Shown here one piece after another: positions 1 to 8,102 of a stretch of 64,000 bases of DNA. Both the position numbers and the translations under genes were made by a program. The notes beneath the pieces were generated by a model. That model was not told where the DNA came from and did no database searches. It saw nothing but the letters and a program-made list of their open reading frames with translations. This stretch comes from JAKACA01 sp963769255. GTDB lineage: Bacteria > Actinomycetota > Acidimicrobiia > Acidimicrobiales > Bog-793. Every line of letters starts with the position of its first letter. Position 1 is the first letter of the stretch. The stretch lies in the NCBI GenBank assembly GCA_963769255.1, contig CAVYKV010000001.1:3038001-3102000 (forward strand), in the 5' to 3' direction.

Positions 1-1
1 C

Positions 2-334
2 ATCGACCCCAGCGTGCCGCCCAGCGGCACCGGCTGCCTCGAGTGCGAGGAGGCAGGCGGTTGGTGGTTCCACCTCCGCCGCTGCGCCAAGTGCGGGCAC
101 ATCGGATGCTGCGACACGTCGCCATCGCAGCACGCCACGAGACACTTCGAGCAGGGCGGCCACCCGGTCATCGCCAGCTACGAGCCGGGCGAGGACTGGT
201 ACTACGACTACCGGAACGGCGACGTCCTCGAGGGCCCCCCGCTGGCAGCTCCCCACCACCACCCCGTCGACCAGCCAGTACCGGGCCCGGCCGGACGGGT
301 CCCGGCCGACTGGCAGCGTCACCTGCACCAATAA
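2..334 (+). CDS. UBP-type zinc-finger protein (5' end outside window)
   Basis: A small UBP/ZnF-type zinc finger protein. The visible part has paired cysteines (CLEC, then CAKCGHIGCC) followed by HATRHF and a further histidine, which is the Cys/His ligand order of the ubiquitin-hydrolase zinc finger. The stretch PGEDWYYDY matches the end of this fold in short actinobacterial relatives of about 90 residues. In this bacterial family no ubiquitin substrate is known, so the role is undetermined. The frame is open to the left edge of the window and relatives carry about 10-15 more residues before the first cysteine pair, so the start codon lies upstream. The C-terminal tail of about 30 residues rich in Pro and His is not part of the fold. 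It converges on the gene ending at 339. Confidence 0.8.
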   Translation: MDPSVPPSGTGCLECEEAGGWWFHLRRCAKCGHIGCCDTSPSQHATRHFEQGGHPVIASYEPGEDWYYDYRNGDVLEGPPLAAPHHHPVDQPVPGPAGRVPADWQRHLHQ

Positions 335-338
335 CGAG

Positions 339-659
339 TCACCGGGGGCCCGGTACGCCCGCCTCCACGCCCACCGACGAACGTGAACCTCTTCTTGCCT
401 CAGACATCCATGGCGATGCTGCCCCGCAGCCTCCCGACAACGTCGCCCCCTCCCGGTAGCCCGCCGGCGACCGGTCTCCCTCCTGGAGGAGCACCATCGT
501 GGCCTGCAGGCTGTGCGACGCCTCCTTCATCGCGATCCAGACTCCGCCGTCCAAAAGGCCGTCGGCACTCTTCAAACGATCGAGGAGCTGACCGGCGAAG
601 TGAAGGTGATAGAGCGCCTCGTCGAGCTTGTCGCGAGGTGGCTCCGACGGGGCCGTCAT
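339..659 (-). CDS. Hypothetical protein, second gene of a coupled pair
   Basis: A 106-residue protein that I do not recognise. The first 65 residues form an amphipathic, probably helical segment (KLDEALYHLHFAGQLLDRL), followed by a Gly/Ser/Arg-rich tail. The start ATG at 659 overlaps the TGA of the gene upstream (656-658) as ATGA, a 4-base overlap typical of translational coupling. This supports both the start and the reality of the gene. There is no signal peptide or membrane segment. The tail, from about residue 70, has low complexity and could reflect a 3' frame change. Function unknown; it is probably expressed with the 150-residue protein upstream. Confidence 0.5.
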   Translation of the reverse strand: MTAPSEPPRDKLDEALYHLHFAGQLLDRLKSADGLLDGGVWIAMKEASHSLQATMVLLQEGDRSPAGYREGATLSGGCGAASPWMSEARRGSRSSVGVEAGVPGPR

Positions 660-1108
660 GACGACAACCGCGGATTGCGGAAGACACGCATGGCGGCGCG
701 TGTGACCTGGAGAACGTGAGCGGCCCTGAGCTCGTTCGACGGCGCCTCCATCAGCTGCAACTCGAGCGGTACGAGGACCGCCCGCTGCAGGTGGGCGACC
801 AGGAGCGGCTCGTCGTCGGCGAGCGCCAGCAGGTCGAGCGCAATGATCCGCTGGAGGTCCAGCCACAGTCGATCCGCCTCACGAGGAGCTCCCACGCTCA
901 CAGGCGTCGACGAGCCGACCCGTCGGATCGCTTCGACATCACCGTGCGCCAGCATGTTGATGCGCGACCAGGCCGGCACAGGCTCGGGGTGCGGCTGCTC
1001 GTACTGCTCGTAGTGGCCGGTCAGGAGCGCCTCGGCTTCGGCCAGGAGGCACAACCCGCCGGCGGAGACTGAGTGGTCCGTCGGTGGGCGCCATGGAAAC
1101 CGCCTCAC
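656..1108 (-). CDS. Hypothetical protein, first gene of a coupled pair
   Basis: A 150-residue soluble protein of unknown function. I chose the GTG start at 1108 because AGGAGG lies six bases upstream (1115-1120 on the complement), an excellent ribosome binding site. The sequence is helical and leucine-rich, with segments such as RLWLDLQRIIALDLLALA and LLVAHLQRAVLVPLELQL, which look like a helical bundle. No catalytic motif or membrane segment was recognised. It overlaps the next gene by four bases (ATGA). It is divergent from the glyoxalase-fold gene at 1348 across 239 bases. The pair may be an uncharacterised actinobacterial two-gene unit; nothing in the neighbourhood gives a function. Confidence 0.55.
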   Translation of the reverse strand: MRRFPWRPPTDHSVSAGGLCLLAEAEALLTGHYEQYEQPHPEPVPAWSRINMLAHGDVEAIRRVGSSTPVSVGAPREADRLWLDLQRIIALDLLALADDEPLLVAHLQRAVLVPLELQLMEAPSNELRAAHVLQVTRAAMRVFRNPRLSS

Positions 1109-1260
1109 GTCGTGCCTCCTGCGACCTGCGCTCCAGACCGGTACCAGACCACGTCGATCGTGTCTCCTTGATGGGCGGGAGATGCTGTATGGAGGATCGC
1201 ACTGCAGAGGCCCGCTTGCGCCCGTGGAAGGCACTGGTCGACCCACATCCACCAACGGGC

Positions 1261-1280
1261 CTCCCAGGGACTCCCAGGGA
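1261..1280. repeat. Perfect tandem 10-bp repeat
   Basis: CTCCCAGGGA occurs twice head to tail in the space between divergent genes, and part of a third copy (CTCC) follows. It may be simple slippage. No function is claimed. Confidence 0.6.
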
Positions 1281-1347
1281 CTCCTCCTGGTGCGACGAAG
1301 CCGTCGATGCGTCAAAGTGGCGGAGAGGACAAATTTGAGGAGGCTCG

Positions 1348-2022
1348 ATGAGCACGACTGAAGCCCGCACCGGAGACGCAGCTGCGGGAGTGGAAGCCGC
1401 CAAGAGCGACATGAGCCTGGAGGTGGTCGTCCTCCCCGTCGCCGATACGGAGCGGGCCAAGGAGTTCTACCTGCGGCTCGGCTGGCGGCTCGACGCTGAC
1501 GTTGCGGTCGGGGACGACCTTCGGCTGGTTCAGGTCACACCGAAGGGATCGGGGTGCTCGATCCAGTTCGGCGACAACCTCACGACGGCGCCCCCGGGCT
1601 CGAGCAAGGGCGCCTACCTCGTCGTTCCCGACATCGCGGCGGCGCGAGCGGACCTACTGGGGCGCGGCATCGAGGTCAGCGACGTCTTCCACGAGGGTCA
1701 CCTGGGCGACCGTTTCCACGAGCCCGGACGTGTGCCCGGCGCCTCGACGAATACCGACAACAGCTACCAGTCGTTTGCGACCTTCAGCGATCCCGACGGC
1801 AACGTGTGGCTCCTCCAGGAGATCACCCATCGGTTGCCGGGCCGCGTCGACGAGGCGGTGTCCTCGTACTCCTCGGCGGAGGACTTGGCGGCTGCGCTTC
1901 GGCGAGCCGAGGCGGCTCACGGTGAGCACGAGACGCGCATCGGGGCGGCAGACCCCAACTGGCCGGACTGGTACGCCACCTACATGGTGCAGGAGCGCAC
2001 GGGCGGAGCACTGCCCACCTGA
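1348..2022 (+). CDS. VOC (glyoxalase/bleomycin-resistance fold) protein
   Basis: A 224-residue vicinal-oxygen-chelate superfamily protein. After about 20 disordered residues it enters the fold at LEVVVLPVADTERAKEFY, the usual first beta-alpha unit, and has the second half ending at FSDPDGNVWLLQEI, the classical end of a VOC module. About 60 residues beyond the fold are unusual. They are helical and tryptophan-rich (PNWPDWYATYM). These proteins bind a divalent metal and act on varied substrates, so no reaction can be assigned. GAGGAGG nine bases before the ATG fixes the start. It is followed by a peroxiredoxin and an FAD oxidoreductase in the same direction, so a role in redox or electrophile stress is plausible but inferred. 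Confidence 0.8.
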   Translation: MSTTEARTGDAAAGVEAAKSDMSLEVVVLPVADTERAKEFYLRLGWRLDADVAVGDDLRLVQVTPKGSGCSIQFGDNLTTAPPGSSKGAYLVVPDIAAARADLLGRGIEVSDVFHEGHLGDRFHEPGRVPGASTNTDNSYQSFATFSDPDGNVWLLQEITHRLPGRVDEAVSSYSSAEDLAAALRRAEAAHGEHETRIGAADPNWPDWYATYMVQERTGGALPT

Positions 2023-2205
2023 GAGCGTCGCTCGGGCACTCTCGTCGCTGCACCCTCTGGCGGGTCTTGACGGGCCCCGGCACTCGGCGACGCACCGGAC
2101 TATCGTCCCGGCTGCGACGCGACATCTCGCCGACGTCATGCCCGGTGTCAGCAGCGACGACTCCCGGAGCGTGAGCAGGTCCAACGACTGAGGGAGGGAG
2201 CCATC

Positions 2206-2862
2206 ATGGGTTTGTCGATCAACGACACGGCACCGGATTTCGAGGCCGACACCACGCAGGGCAAGATCAGCTTCCACGACTGGATGGGCGACTCCTGGGC
2301 GGTGCTGTTCTCGCACCCGAAGGACTTCACTCCTGTGTGCACCACCGAGCTCGGCTCCGTGGCAAAGCTGGAACCGGAGTTCGCCCGCCGCAACGTCAAG
2401 GTGATCGGCCTCTCCGTCGACGCCACCGACGACCACGAGCGGTGGGCGAGCGACATCGAGGAGACACAGGGCGCCCGTCCCAACTACCCCATCATCGGCG
2501 ACACCGACTTCAACGTCGCCAAGCTGTACGGCATGCTGCCGGCCGCCACGTCGGGCGACCCGAAGACGCGAACCGCTGCCGACAACCAGACGGTGCGCAA
2601 CGTCTTCGTGATCGGGCCGGACAAGAAGGTCAAGCTGATCCTCGTCTACCCCATGACGACCGGGCGCAACTTCGACGAGGTGCTGCGCGTCATCGACTCG
2701 CTCCAGCTGACGGCCAAGCACCGGGTGGCCACTCCGGCCAACTGGAAGCAAGGCGAGGACGTGATCATCGCCGGCTCCGTCTCCAACGACGAAGCGAAGG
2801 AGATCTTCGGCACCTGGGAGCAGCCCCGGCCGTACCTCCGCATCGTCCCTCAGCCCCAGTAA
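2206..2862 (+). CDS. 1-Cys peroxiredoxin (Prx6 type)
   Basis: A 218-residue peroxiredoxin that reduces peroxides in the cytosol. The peroxidatic motif is DFTPVCTTELG near residues 40-50 with the catalytic cysteine in PVCTTE, and an arginine further on is conserved in the family. The length and the extended C-terminal domain (FDEVLRVIDSLQ, then the WKQGEDVII segment) fit the Prx6/1-Cys subgroup rather than the AhpC type. No second resolving cysteine is visible. A strong GGGAGGGAG ribosome site precedes the ATG. The FAD/NAD oxidoreductase begins three bases after the stop, so the two are co-transcribed, and the flavoenzyme may supply or sense the same redox stress. Confidence 0.93.
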   Translation: MGLSINDTAPDFEADTTQGKISFHDWMGDSWAVLFSHPKDFTPVCTTELGSVAKLEPEFARRNVKVIGLSVDATDDHERWASDIEETQGARPNYPIIGDTDFNVAKLYGMLPAATSGDPKTRTAADNQTVRNVFVIGPDKKVKLILVYPMTTGRNFDEVLRVIDSLQLTAKHRVATPANWKQGEDVIIAGSVSNDEAKEIFGTWEQPRPYLRIVPQPQ

Positions 2863-2865
2863 ACG

Positions 2866-4002
2866 ATGCCCACGAGGATCCTGATCCTCGGTGCCGGGTT
2901 CGGCGGCCTCGAGCTGTCGACCCGGCTCGCCCGGGAGCTCGGCGACCAGGCGGAGATCACCCTCATCGACAAGAGCGACGCCTTCGTCTTCGGGTTCTCG
3001 AAGCTGGACGTCATGTTCGGCCGCCGCAGCCTCGACGAGGTTCGCCTCGCCTACAGCGACATCGCCGCGCCGGGAGTCCACTTCTGTCAGGAGACCGTCA
3101 CGTCGATCGACGCCGAGCACAAACGCGTCGTGACGGAGCACGGTGTCCACGAGGCCGACATCCTCGTCGTCGCCCTCGGGGCCGATCTCGACGTCGATGC
3201 CACGCCAGGCCTGACCGAGTGCGGCCACGAGTTCTATTCGCCGAAGGGCGCCGCCGACCTGCACGACCTGCTCGCAGCCTTCAACGGCGGGAACATCGTG
3301 ATCGCCGTTCTCGGCGGCTTCTTCAAGTGCCCGCCGGCGCCCTACGAGACCGCCTTCATGCTGCACGACCTGCTCACGACGCGCGGTGTCCGCCAGGACT
3401 GCACGATCACCTTGACTACCACGATGCCGAAACCCATCCCCATCTCCGACGGGGTCTCCAACGCCATCCTGGCCCTCTGCGACGAGCGCGGCATCCAGCA
3501 CTCGCACGCCACCTGGGTCGATCGCCTCGACCCCGACAGCCATGAGGTGGTGCTGCGAGACGAGCGGCGTCTCCCGTTCGACCTCTTCCTCGGCATCCCG
3601 GTCCACCGGGCGCCGCAGGTCGCCGTCGACTCGGGGCTCACCGACGACGGGTGGATCGCCGTCGACCGCGCCAGCTTCGCCACGAAGTTCCCCGGCGTCT
3701 ACGCCGTCGGCGACATCACGAGCGCTCCCGTGCCGCGGGCCGGCGTGATCGCAGAAGGGGAAGCCGTCACCCTTGCCGGCGTCCTCGTCCAGGAGCTGGC
3801 CGGTGGGCCGCCGCCCCCGCCTTTCGCCGGCGAGGTCGTCTGCTACGTGGAGATGGGTGACCACACGATCGCCAAGGTCGACGTCAATTTCCTTTCCGGT
3901 CCGACGCCCACCGCCCGTTTCACGCCCCCCTCCGTCGAGGGCATTCATGAGAAGCAGCTGTTCGCCGCCCAGCGCCGGCAGCGTTGGTTCGGTCGCGACT
4001 GA
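2866..4002 (+). CDS. FAD/NAD-dependent oxidoreductase, SQR/NDH-2-like
   Basis: A 378-residue flavoprotein of the two-dinucleotide-binding fold. The N-terminus has the Rossmann motif ILILGAGFGGLELS for FAD. A second dinucleotide site follows near residue 145, and the C-terminal FAD motif is GVYAVGDITSA. The segment GGFFKCPPAPYE contains a cysteine where sulfide:quinone reductase relatives place a redox cysteine, so a sulfide or polysulfide substrate is possible. An NADH dehydrogenase-2-like or ferredoxin reductase-like role cannot be excluded. No membrane helix is visible. The ATG is three bases after the peroxiredoxin stop, indicating one operon for peroxide or sulfur stress. Confidence 0.82.
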   Translation: MPTRILILGAGFGGLELSTRLARELGDQAEITLIDKSDAFVFGFSKLDVMFGRRSLDEVRLAYSDIAAPGVHFCQETVTSIDAEHKRVVTEHGVHEADILVVALGADLDVDATPGLTECGHEFYSPKGAADLHDLLAAFNGGNIVIAVLGGFFKCPPAPYETAFMLHDLLTTRGVRQDCTITLTTTMPKPIPISDGVSNAILALCDERGIQHSHATWVDRLDPDSHEVVLRDERRLPFDLFLGIPVHRAPQVAVDSGLTDDGWIAVDRASFATKFPGVYAVGDITSAPVPRAGVIAEGEAVTLAGVLVQELAGGPPPPPFAGEVVCYVEMGDHTIAKVDVNFLSGPTPTARFTPPSVEGIHEKQLFAAQRRQRWFGRD

Positions 4003-4028
4003 CGCCGCCAGCCGACGTCCGACTCATC

Positions 4029-4077
4029 TGCAATCAGCAGTTGCAGTTTCTCTCCTTATGTGCTACCGTTGGTTGCA
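4029..4077 (+). promoter_or_regulatory. Promoter with two palindromes, candidate ArsR operator
   Basis: A -35 TTGCAG (4041-4046) and -10 TACCGT (4064-4069) are 17 bases apart. Two 17-bp imperfect palindromes flank and overlap them: TGCAATCAGCAGTTGCA (4029-4045) and TGCTACCGTTGGTTGCA (4061-4077). Their centres are 32 bases apart, about three helical turns. This layout suits autorepression by the ArsR protein encoded third in the operon, which is an inference. Confidence 0.6.
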
Positions 4078-4120
4078 CATTGCCGAGGCCGCCGGCGAAG
4101 CCGACGCAGAGGAGGACGCC

Positions 4121-4990
4121 ATGAACGAGGAGACGACACGCCCGGGTGGGCCGGCTCCCACCGCCAGGTACGCGGCGGGCGTGCCGGCCGTCGTCGACCG
4201 GGCGAGCTTCCAGGCCGAGCTGGACGCCCTACGGGTGCGAGAGAAGGCGCACACGCGAGAAGGCGACGCCATCGCCGCCGCCCGGCGGCGTCTCCCCATG
4301 GTGGCAGTGGACGGCAACCTCGAGCTGACCGGCCCGAACGGGCCGCTCCGCCTGCTCGACGCCTTCGAAGGGCGCCGACTGCTCATCGCCTACTACTTCA
4401 TGTGGCACGCCGGCCATCCGGCGGCCGAGCAGTGCGAGGGCTGCACGTGGGTCACGACCCAGATCGGGGAGCTGTCCTACTTGCACTCTCGTGACATCAC
4501 CTTCGCCGTCCTCTGCCAGGGGCCCTACGCCGAGAGCAGTCGTTACCGGGACTTCATGGGCTGGGAGATGCCCTGGTACTCATCGCTCCCCTCCGTCGAG
4601 TCCCTGCTCGTCGGGCGCCAGGTCGGCCTGTTCCATCTCGCCTGCTACCTACGCGACGGCGACGAGATCTTCGAGACCTACTGGACGAAACGCAGGGGCG
4701 CCGAGGTCATGGACTACAGCTACGCGCTCATGGACCTCACGGTGTACGGCCGCCAGGAGGCGTGGGAGGACTCGCCGCCCGGTTGGCCGCAGGACTGCTC
4801 CATCACGCGGAGTGCCGCCGGTTCGCCCGCCTGGCCGCCGGCGCCGGCGTGGCCGGGCGGGCGCCCCATCGCCCAGTGGCCGCGCATCGAGGCCGGACGC
4901 TCCGACGAGCTCGGCAGCGCAGGGCCGGCGGGAGGTCCGCACCATTGCCATTGCCACGGGGAGGACACCGAGCGAGCAGGCGGTCACTGA
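4121..4990 (+). CDS. DUF899 thioredoxin-like protein
   Basis: A 289-residue protein of the DUF899 family, a predicted thioredoxin-fold group without a known reaction. Recognisable parts are the LLIAYYFMWHAG strand-turn, the CEGCTW cysteine pair where thioredoxins have their redox site, the region from YRDFMGWEMPWYS onward, and VMDYSYALMDLTVYGRQEAWEDSP, cut here as DLTVYGRQEAWEDSP, near the end. The ATG is preceded by GAGGAGG at suitable distance. The last 60 residues are Pro/Gly-rich and end in a His/Cys cluster (HHCHCHG) that could bind metal. It is first in an operon with an SRPBCC protein (TGATG overlap) and an ArsR regulator, a combination repeatedly seen in Actinobacteria. Confidence 0.85.
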   Translation: MNEETTRPGGPAPTARYAAGVPAVVDRASFQAELDALRVREKAHTREGDAIAAARRRLPMVAVDGNLELTGPNGPLRLLDAFEGRRLLIAYYFMWHAGHPAAEQCEGCTWVTTQIGELSYLHSRDITFAVLCQGPYAESSRYRDFMGWEMPWYSSLPSVESLLVGRQVGLFHLACYLRDGDEIFETYWTKRRGAEVMDYSYALMDLTVYGRQEAWEDSPPGWPQDCSITRSAAGSPAWPPAPAWPGGRPIAQWPRIEAGRSDELGSAGPAGGPHHCHCHGEDTERAGGH

Positions 4991-5436
4991 TGGCGGGCCT
5001 CCGCGTCGAGCGGGAGGTGGTCATCGAGGCGCCGGCGGAGGTGGTCTGGCGCACGATCACCGAGCCGGACCAGATGAGCCGGTGGTTCGCCGATCGAGTG
5101 GATCTCGTCGTCGAGCCCGGTGCCCGCGGCTTCCTGCAGTTCGGCGACCAAGGCGGCCCCGTCGTCGTGGAGACGGTCGATCCCCCGACTCGGTTCTCGT
5201 TTCGCTGGAACTACCCGGAAGGGGAACAACCGGCTGTGGGCAACTCGATGCTCGTCGAGTTCACCCTCACGCCCGAGGGCGACGAGCGCACCCGCCTTTG
5301 CGTGTGCGAGAGCGGCCACGAGGTGAGGGCCTGGCCGGCGGCGGAGAAGGAGCGCTACGCCGACGAGCACCAGGAGGGCTGGGGCGAGTTCCTCGACCGC
5401 TTCGCCGGCGTGGTGGCGGAACGCCGGGCGCGATGA
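4990..5436 (+). CDS. SRPBCC (AHSA1-like) ligand-binding protein
   Basis: A 148-residue START/SRPBCC-fold protein of the AHSA1 type. The opening VEREVVIEAPAEVVWRTI with MSRWF is the typical helix-grip start, and the C-terminal long helix is GWGEFLDRFAGVVAE. Such proteins bind small hydrophobic ligands or act as co-chaperone-like modules; the ligand is unknown. The ATG shares a base with the DUF899 stop (TGATG) and its own stop overlaps the ArsR start (ATGA), so all three are translationally coupled. The AHSA1-plus-ArsR pair is a common bacterial unit in which the regulator is thought to respond to the same compound; that link is family knowledge, not shown here. Confidence 0.88.
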   Translation: MAGLRVEREVVIEAPAEVVWRTITEPDQMSRWFADRVDLVVEPGARGFLQFGDQGGPVVVETVDPPTRFSFRWNYPEGEQPAVGNSMLVEFTLTPEGDERTRLCVCESGHEVRAWPAAEKERYADEHQEGWGEFLDRFAGVVAERRAR

Positions 5437-5783
5437 AGGCACAGACCGAGGACGAGCTGTGGTCGGCCATCGGCGATCCCTCCCGGCGCCGCGTGCTCGA
5501 TCTCCTCGTCAACAACGCCGACGTGAGCGCCAGCTGGCTGGCCGGCCGGGTGCCCTTCTCCCGCCAAGCCGTTTCCAAACATCTCGTCGTGCTCGAGGAG
5601 GCCGGCCTCATCAGCCGGCACAAGGTCGGCCGGGAGGTGCTCTACCAGGTGGAAGCGAGGCGCCTGGACGAGGCCACGCGGGCCATGGCCGGTGTGGCGG
5701 CCGAGTGGGACCGGCGACTCGCCGCCGTCAAGCGGCTCGCCGAGGCGGTCCACGCCGAAGCGAAGCAGACGCGACAGCGCTGA
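5433..5783 (+). CDS. ArsR-family transcriptional regulator
   Basis: A 116-residue winged-helix repressor. DELWSAIGDPSRRRVLDLL is the standard first helix pair, and SRQAVSKHLVVLEEAGLIS is the recognition helix and wing. VGREVLYQVEARRL follows. No cysteine metal site like that of ArsR/SmtB is visible, which fits the subgroup paired with SRPBCC proteins and sensing organic ligands. The start overlaps the upstream stop by four bases. The two 17-bp palindromes at 4029-4077 are the likely targets. It converges with the deacetylase gene only 21 bases away, and no obvious terminator separates them. Confidence 0.9.
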   Translation: MKAQTEDELWSAIGDPSRRRVLDLLVNNADVSASWLAGRVPFSRQAVSKHLVVLEEAGLISRHKVGREVLYQVEARRLDEATRAMAGVAAEWDRRLAAVKRLAEAVHAEAKQTRQR

Positions 5784-5804
5784 CGGGCAGGCTGCTGCCG
5801 GCGC

Positions 5805-6737
5805 TCAGCTTCCCTCTCGGCTCCAGTCGCCGGCGTTGCCCAGCCACCAGTCGGCGATGTCGATGCGACGCATGAAGGAGACGTCGTCGCGGGCGCCGAC
5901 GTACTCGAGAAACCGCCGCACGGCCGCCGTCCGGCTCGCCTGCCCGCTCCAGCGGGCGTGCAAGGCCACCGTCATCATGCGCGGAGCCGCCCCGTGCTCG
6001 ACGTCCTCGCAGAGGTAGTCGACCGCCGCTTCGAGCGTTTCGGCGAAGTGCCGGGACGTCGAGAACGTCGGGGGGATGAAGTACCGCTCGTCGTTGTAGA
6101 CGTGCGAGTAGGGGACGACGAGGATCGACCGCCCGCCGACCTCGACGGCGTAGGGGATCTCGTCGTTGGCGGGGTCGGAGCTGTAGACGAAGCCCTCCTC
6201 GGCAAGGATCTCGAGGGTATTGGGGCTCGGCATCGTTCGAACGTTCCAGCCGGCGGGCCGTCGCCCGAGCACCCGCTCGAAGCTCTCCAAGGCCAGCGCG
6301 AGGTCGTGCCGTTCCGTCGCACGCTCGGCTGCGTGGTACTCCCGCCAGCGCCAACCGTGGCCCATGACGTCGTGGCCGCGCTCGAGAATCCAGGCGGCGA
6401 CGTCCATGTTGCGCTCCAAGGCGACGGCGCAGGCGTTGATCGTCACGGGCACGGCGAAGCGGTCGAAGAGGCGGGCGAGCCGCCAGACGCCGACCCGGCT
6501 GCCGAACTCGAAGTGCGTCTCGTTGCCGAGATCCCGCGGTCCCTCGACGACGTCCGTCCCGTACTCGCCCCATCCGTCATTGGCGGCATCGCCGTCGAGC
6601 TTCGAGTACTCGGAGCCCTCCTCGTAGTTGAGGACCAGGTTGATCACGAGCCTCTCGCCATGCGGCCAACGAACGGCAGGCTCGTGGCGGCCGTAGCCGA
6701 CGAAGTCGCGCGGCGACACCGGAGGAGGAGAGGTCAC
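5805..6737 (-). CDS. Polysaccharide deacetylase-fold protein, PuuE allantoinase-like
   Basis: A 310-residue NodB-fold hydrolase most like the metal-independent allantoinase PuuE. The start region (DFVGYGRHEPAVRWP, then LVINLVLNYEEGSE) and the FEFGSRVGVWRLARLF block follow PuuE closely. CAVALERN and GHDVMGHGWRW correspond to the two core strands, and HARWSGQ lies near the end. PuuE opens the hydantoin ring of allantoin; here a cyclic amide substrate is a fair guess but not proven. The frame remains open upstream, and GTG 6737 is the best start by homology although the ribosome site is weak. It is divergent from the SnoaL-like gene at 6846. Confidence 0.8.
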   Translation of the reverse strand: MTSPPPVSPRDFVGYGRHEPAVRWPHGERLVINLVLNYEEGSEYSKLDGDAANDGWGEYGTDVVEGPRDLGNETHFEFGSRVGVWRLARLFDRFAVPVTINACAVALERNMDVAAWILERGHDVMGHGWRWREYHAAERATERHDLALALESFERVLGRRPAGWNVRTMPSPNTLEILAEEGFVYSSDPANDEIPYAVEVGGRSILVVPYSHVYNDERYFIPPTFSTSRHFAETLEAAVDYLCEDVEHGAAPRMMTVALHARWSGQASRTAAVRRFLEYVGARDDVSFMRRIDIADWWLGNAGDWSREGS

Positions 6738-6845
6738 CGCAACAGGGTAGTGACGCGGGTCCCACGGCGGCGAAGGATTCGCCCGCCGTCTCGCCAGCCC
6801 TAGTGTGATCTGGCTTCCCAGCCGGGGAGCCGAAGGAGGGACATC

Positions 6846-7277
6846 ATGGACGCCGCCGAACGCGAGGCGCAGGTGCGGAACTTCGTCACGGACGTCTGGA
6901 ACGGTGGGAAGTACGAAGCCACCGCGGATCTCTACGGCGAGACCTACGTCAATCCCTTCGGGACCGGTCCTTCCGCCCGCGCCGAGCCCATCCGCCTTTA
7001 TCGCACCGCCTTCCCGGATCTGCGCTTCGACATCGAAGAGCTGATCGTGGCAGGCGACGTGGTCGTGGTGAGGGCCACGTTTCGGGGGACCGACACGGGG
7101 GGATACGTCGGACGGCCTCCGACCGGGCGGCCCGTCGAGGAGTGGGTCGTGTCGATCATGCACTTCGAGGGTGACCGGGTGGTGCGTGAATGGATCGGTG
7201 CCGACAAGCTCGGGGTGTTCATCCAGCTCGGGGTTCTCGAGGACCCGTGGACGGTGCAGGAGGCCGCCACCGGCTGA
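6846..7277 (+). CDS. SnoaL-like ester cyclase
   Basis: A 143-residue SnoaL/NTF2-fold protein. The pattern of an N-terminal helix (REAQVRNFVTDVWN), YVNPFGTGP, the helix with AFPDLRFDIEELI and the strand sequence VVVRATFRGTDTGGY fits the predicted ester cyclase group. A GAAGGAGGGACATC leader puts a strong ribosome site before the ATG. The physiological substrate is unknown; many relatives are stand-alone proteins without demonstrated activity. It is transcribed away from the PuuE-like gene and converges on the SDR gene, with a stem-loop between them at 7291-7322. Confidence 0.82.
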   Translation: MDAAEREAQVRNFVTDVWNGGKYEATADLYGETYVNPFGTGPSARAEPIRLYRTAFPDLRFDIEELIVAGDVVVVRATFRGTDTGGYVGRPPTGRPVEEWVVSIMHFEGDRVVREWIGADKLGVFIQLGVLEDPWTVQEAATG

Positions 7278-7290
7278 GCCGATCGGCCGA

Positions 7291-7322
7291 TCTCGCCGGC
7301 GGCGCCGACGGCGGCGGCGAGA
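7291..7322. terminator. Stem-loop between convergent genes
   Basis: TCTCGCCG (7291-7298) pairs perfectly with CGGCGAGA (7315-7322) around a GC-rich loop that can pair further. It lies between two converging genes, so a bidirectional terminator is likely, but no T-run follows. Confidence 0.4.
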
Positions 7323-7336
7323 CGGGCGGGCGGGCT

Positions 7337-8102
7337 TCAGGAGGCGGTGAAGCCCCCGTCCACGGCGATCGTCGCCCCTGTCACGTGGGCGGCCTCGTCG
7401 GAGGCCAGGAAGGCGACGGCCGACGCAACGTCCTGCGGCATCCCGAAGCGGCGTTGCGGGATGCGCTCGGTCGAGGCCTGCCTGACCGCCTCGGGATCGG
7501 GCTGACGGCGCAGCCACGCCGACACGAGGGGTGTCTCGGTCAGTCCGGGTGCCACGGCGTTGACCCGGATGCCGTAGGGCGCCAGCTCGACGGCGGCGCC
7601 ACGGGTGAGGCTCTCGACGGCGCCTTTCGCCGCACCGTAGACGACCATGGTCGGGACGCCGGCCACGGCGGTCCGGGAGGAGACGTTCACGATCGAGCCG
7701 CCCCCGGCCTCCCGCATGGCGACGGCGGCGCGCTGCAGCATGAAGAAGGTGCCGAAGAAGTTGACGGCGAACACCCTCTCGATGTCCGCCAACGGCGTCG
7801 AGAGCAGGTCGCTCGTGTAGTCCATGGCGGCGTTGTTGACAACGGCGTCGAGGCGGCCGCCCCATGAGAGGGCGCAGGCGACGGCTTCCTCGCTCGTGAC
7901 GGGCTCGCTCGAGATCCCCCGTCACGAGGCGGACCCGCTCCGCCCCAAAGCGGGGGAAATCGACCTCCGGCTCCTGCGTGCCTCGCGCCACCACGACGAC
8001 GCGGGCTTCCTCCTCGAGCAGCCGTTCCGTCACGGCCGCACCGATGCCGTAGGTTCCCCCCGTCACGATCACGGTCCGGTCCGTGAACCGCGCCACGGAC
8101 AT
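7337..8102 (-). pseudogene. SDR oxidoreductase, interrupted by a one-base frameshift
   Basis: A short-chain dehydrogenase/reductase split between two frames. The N-terminal part from ATG 8102 has the cofactor motif TVIVTGGTYGIG, and the C-terminal part has NNAA, the catalytic Ser of IVNVSS, YGAAKGA (Tyr and Lys of YxxxK) and the closing AVDGGF. The two join if one base is removed from the C5 run at 7916-7920 (G5 on the coding strand). With that correction the gene is exactly 255 codons, a normal SDR length, with all catalytic residues intact. A sequencing error or a very recent mutation is therefore likely. The ATG directly follows the stop of the aldolase gene with no spacing, so the two form an operon. 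Confidence 0.85.

Noticed and set aside
2067..2106. Promoter TTGACG...TATCGT before the peroxiredoxin
   Set aside because: The spacing of 28 bases is too long for a normal promoter; the -10 alone is too weak to call.
1654..3948. A 764-codon open frame on the minus strand
   Set aside because: It lies opposite the clearly coding peroxiredoxin, oxidoreductase and VOC genes, has low-complexity Arg/Gly/Asp composition and no domain; typical of high-GC antisense frames.
5805..8102. One 765-codon frame uniting SDR and deacetylase
   Set aside because: The frame only stays open by chance: the SDR part is followed by a frameshift and unrelated sequence, so two genes are annotated.
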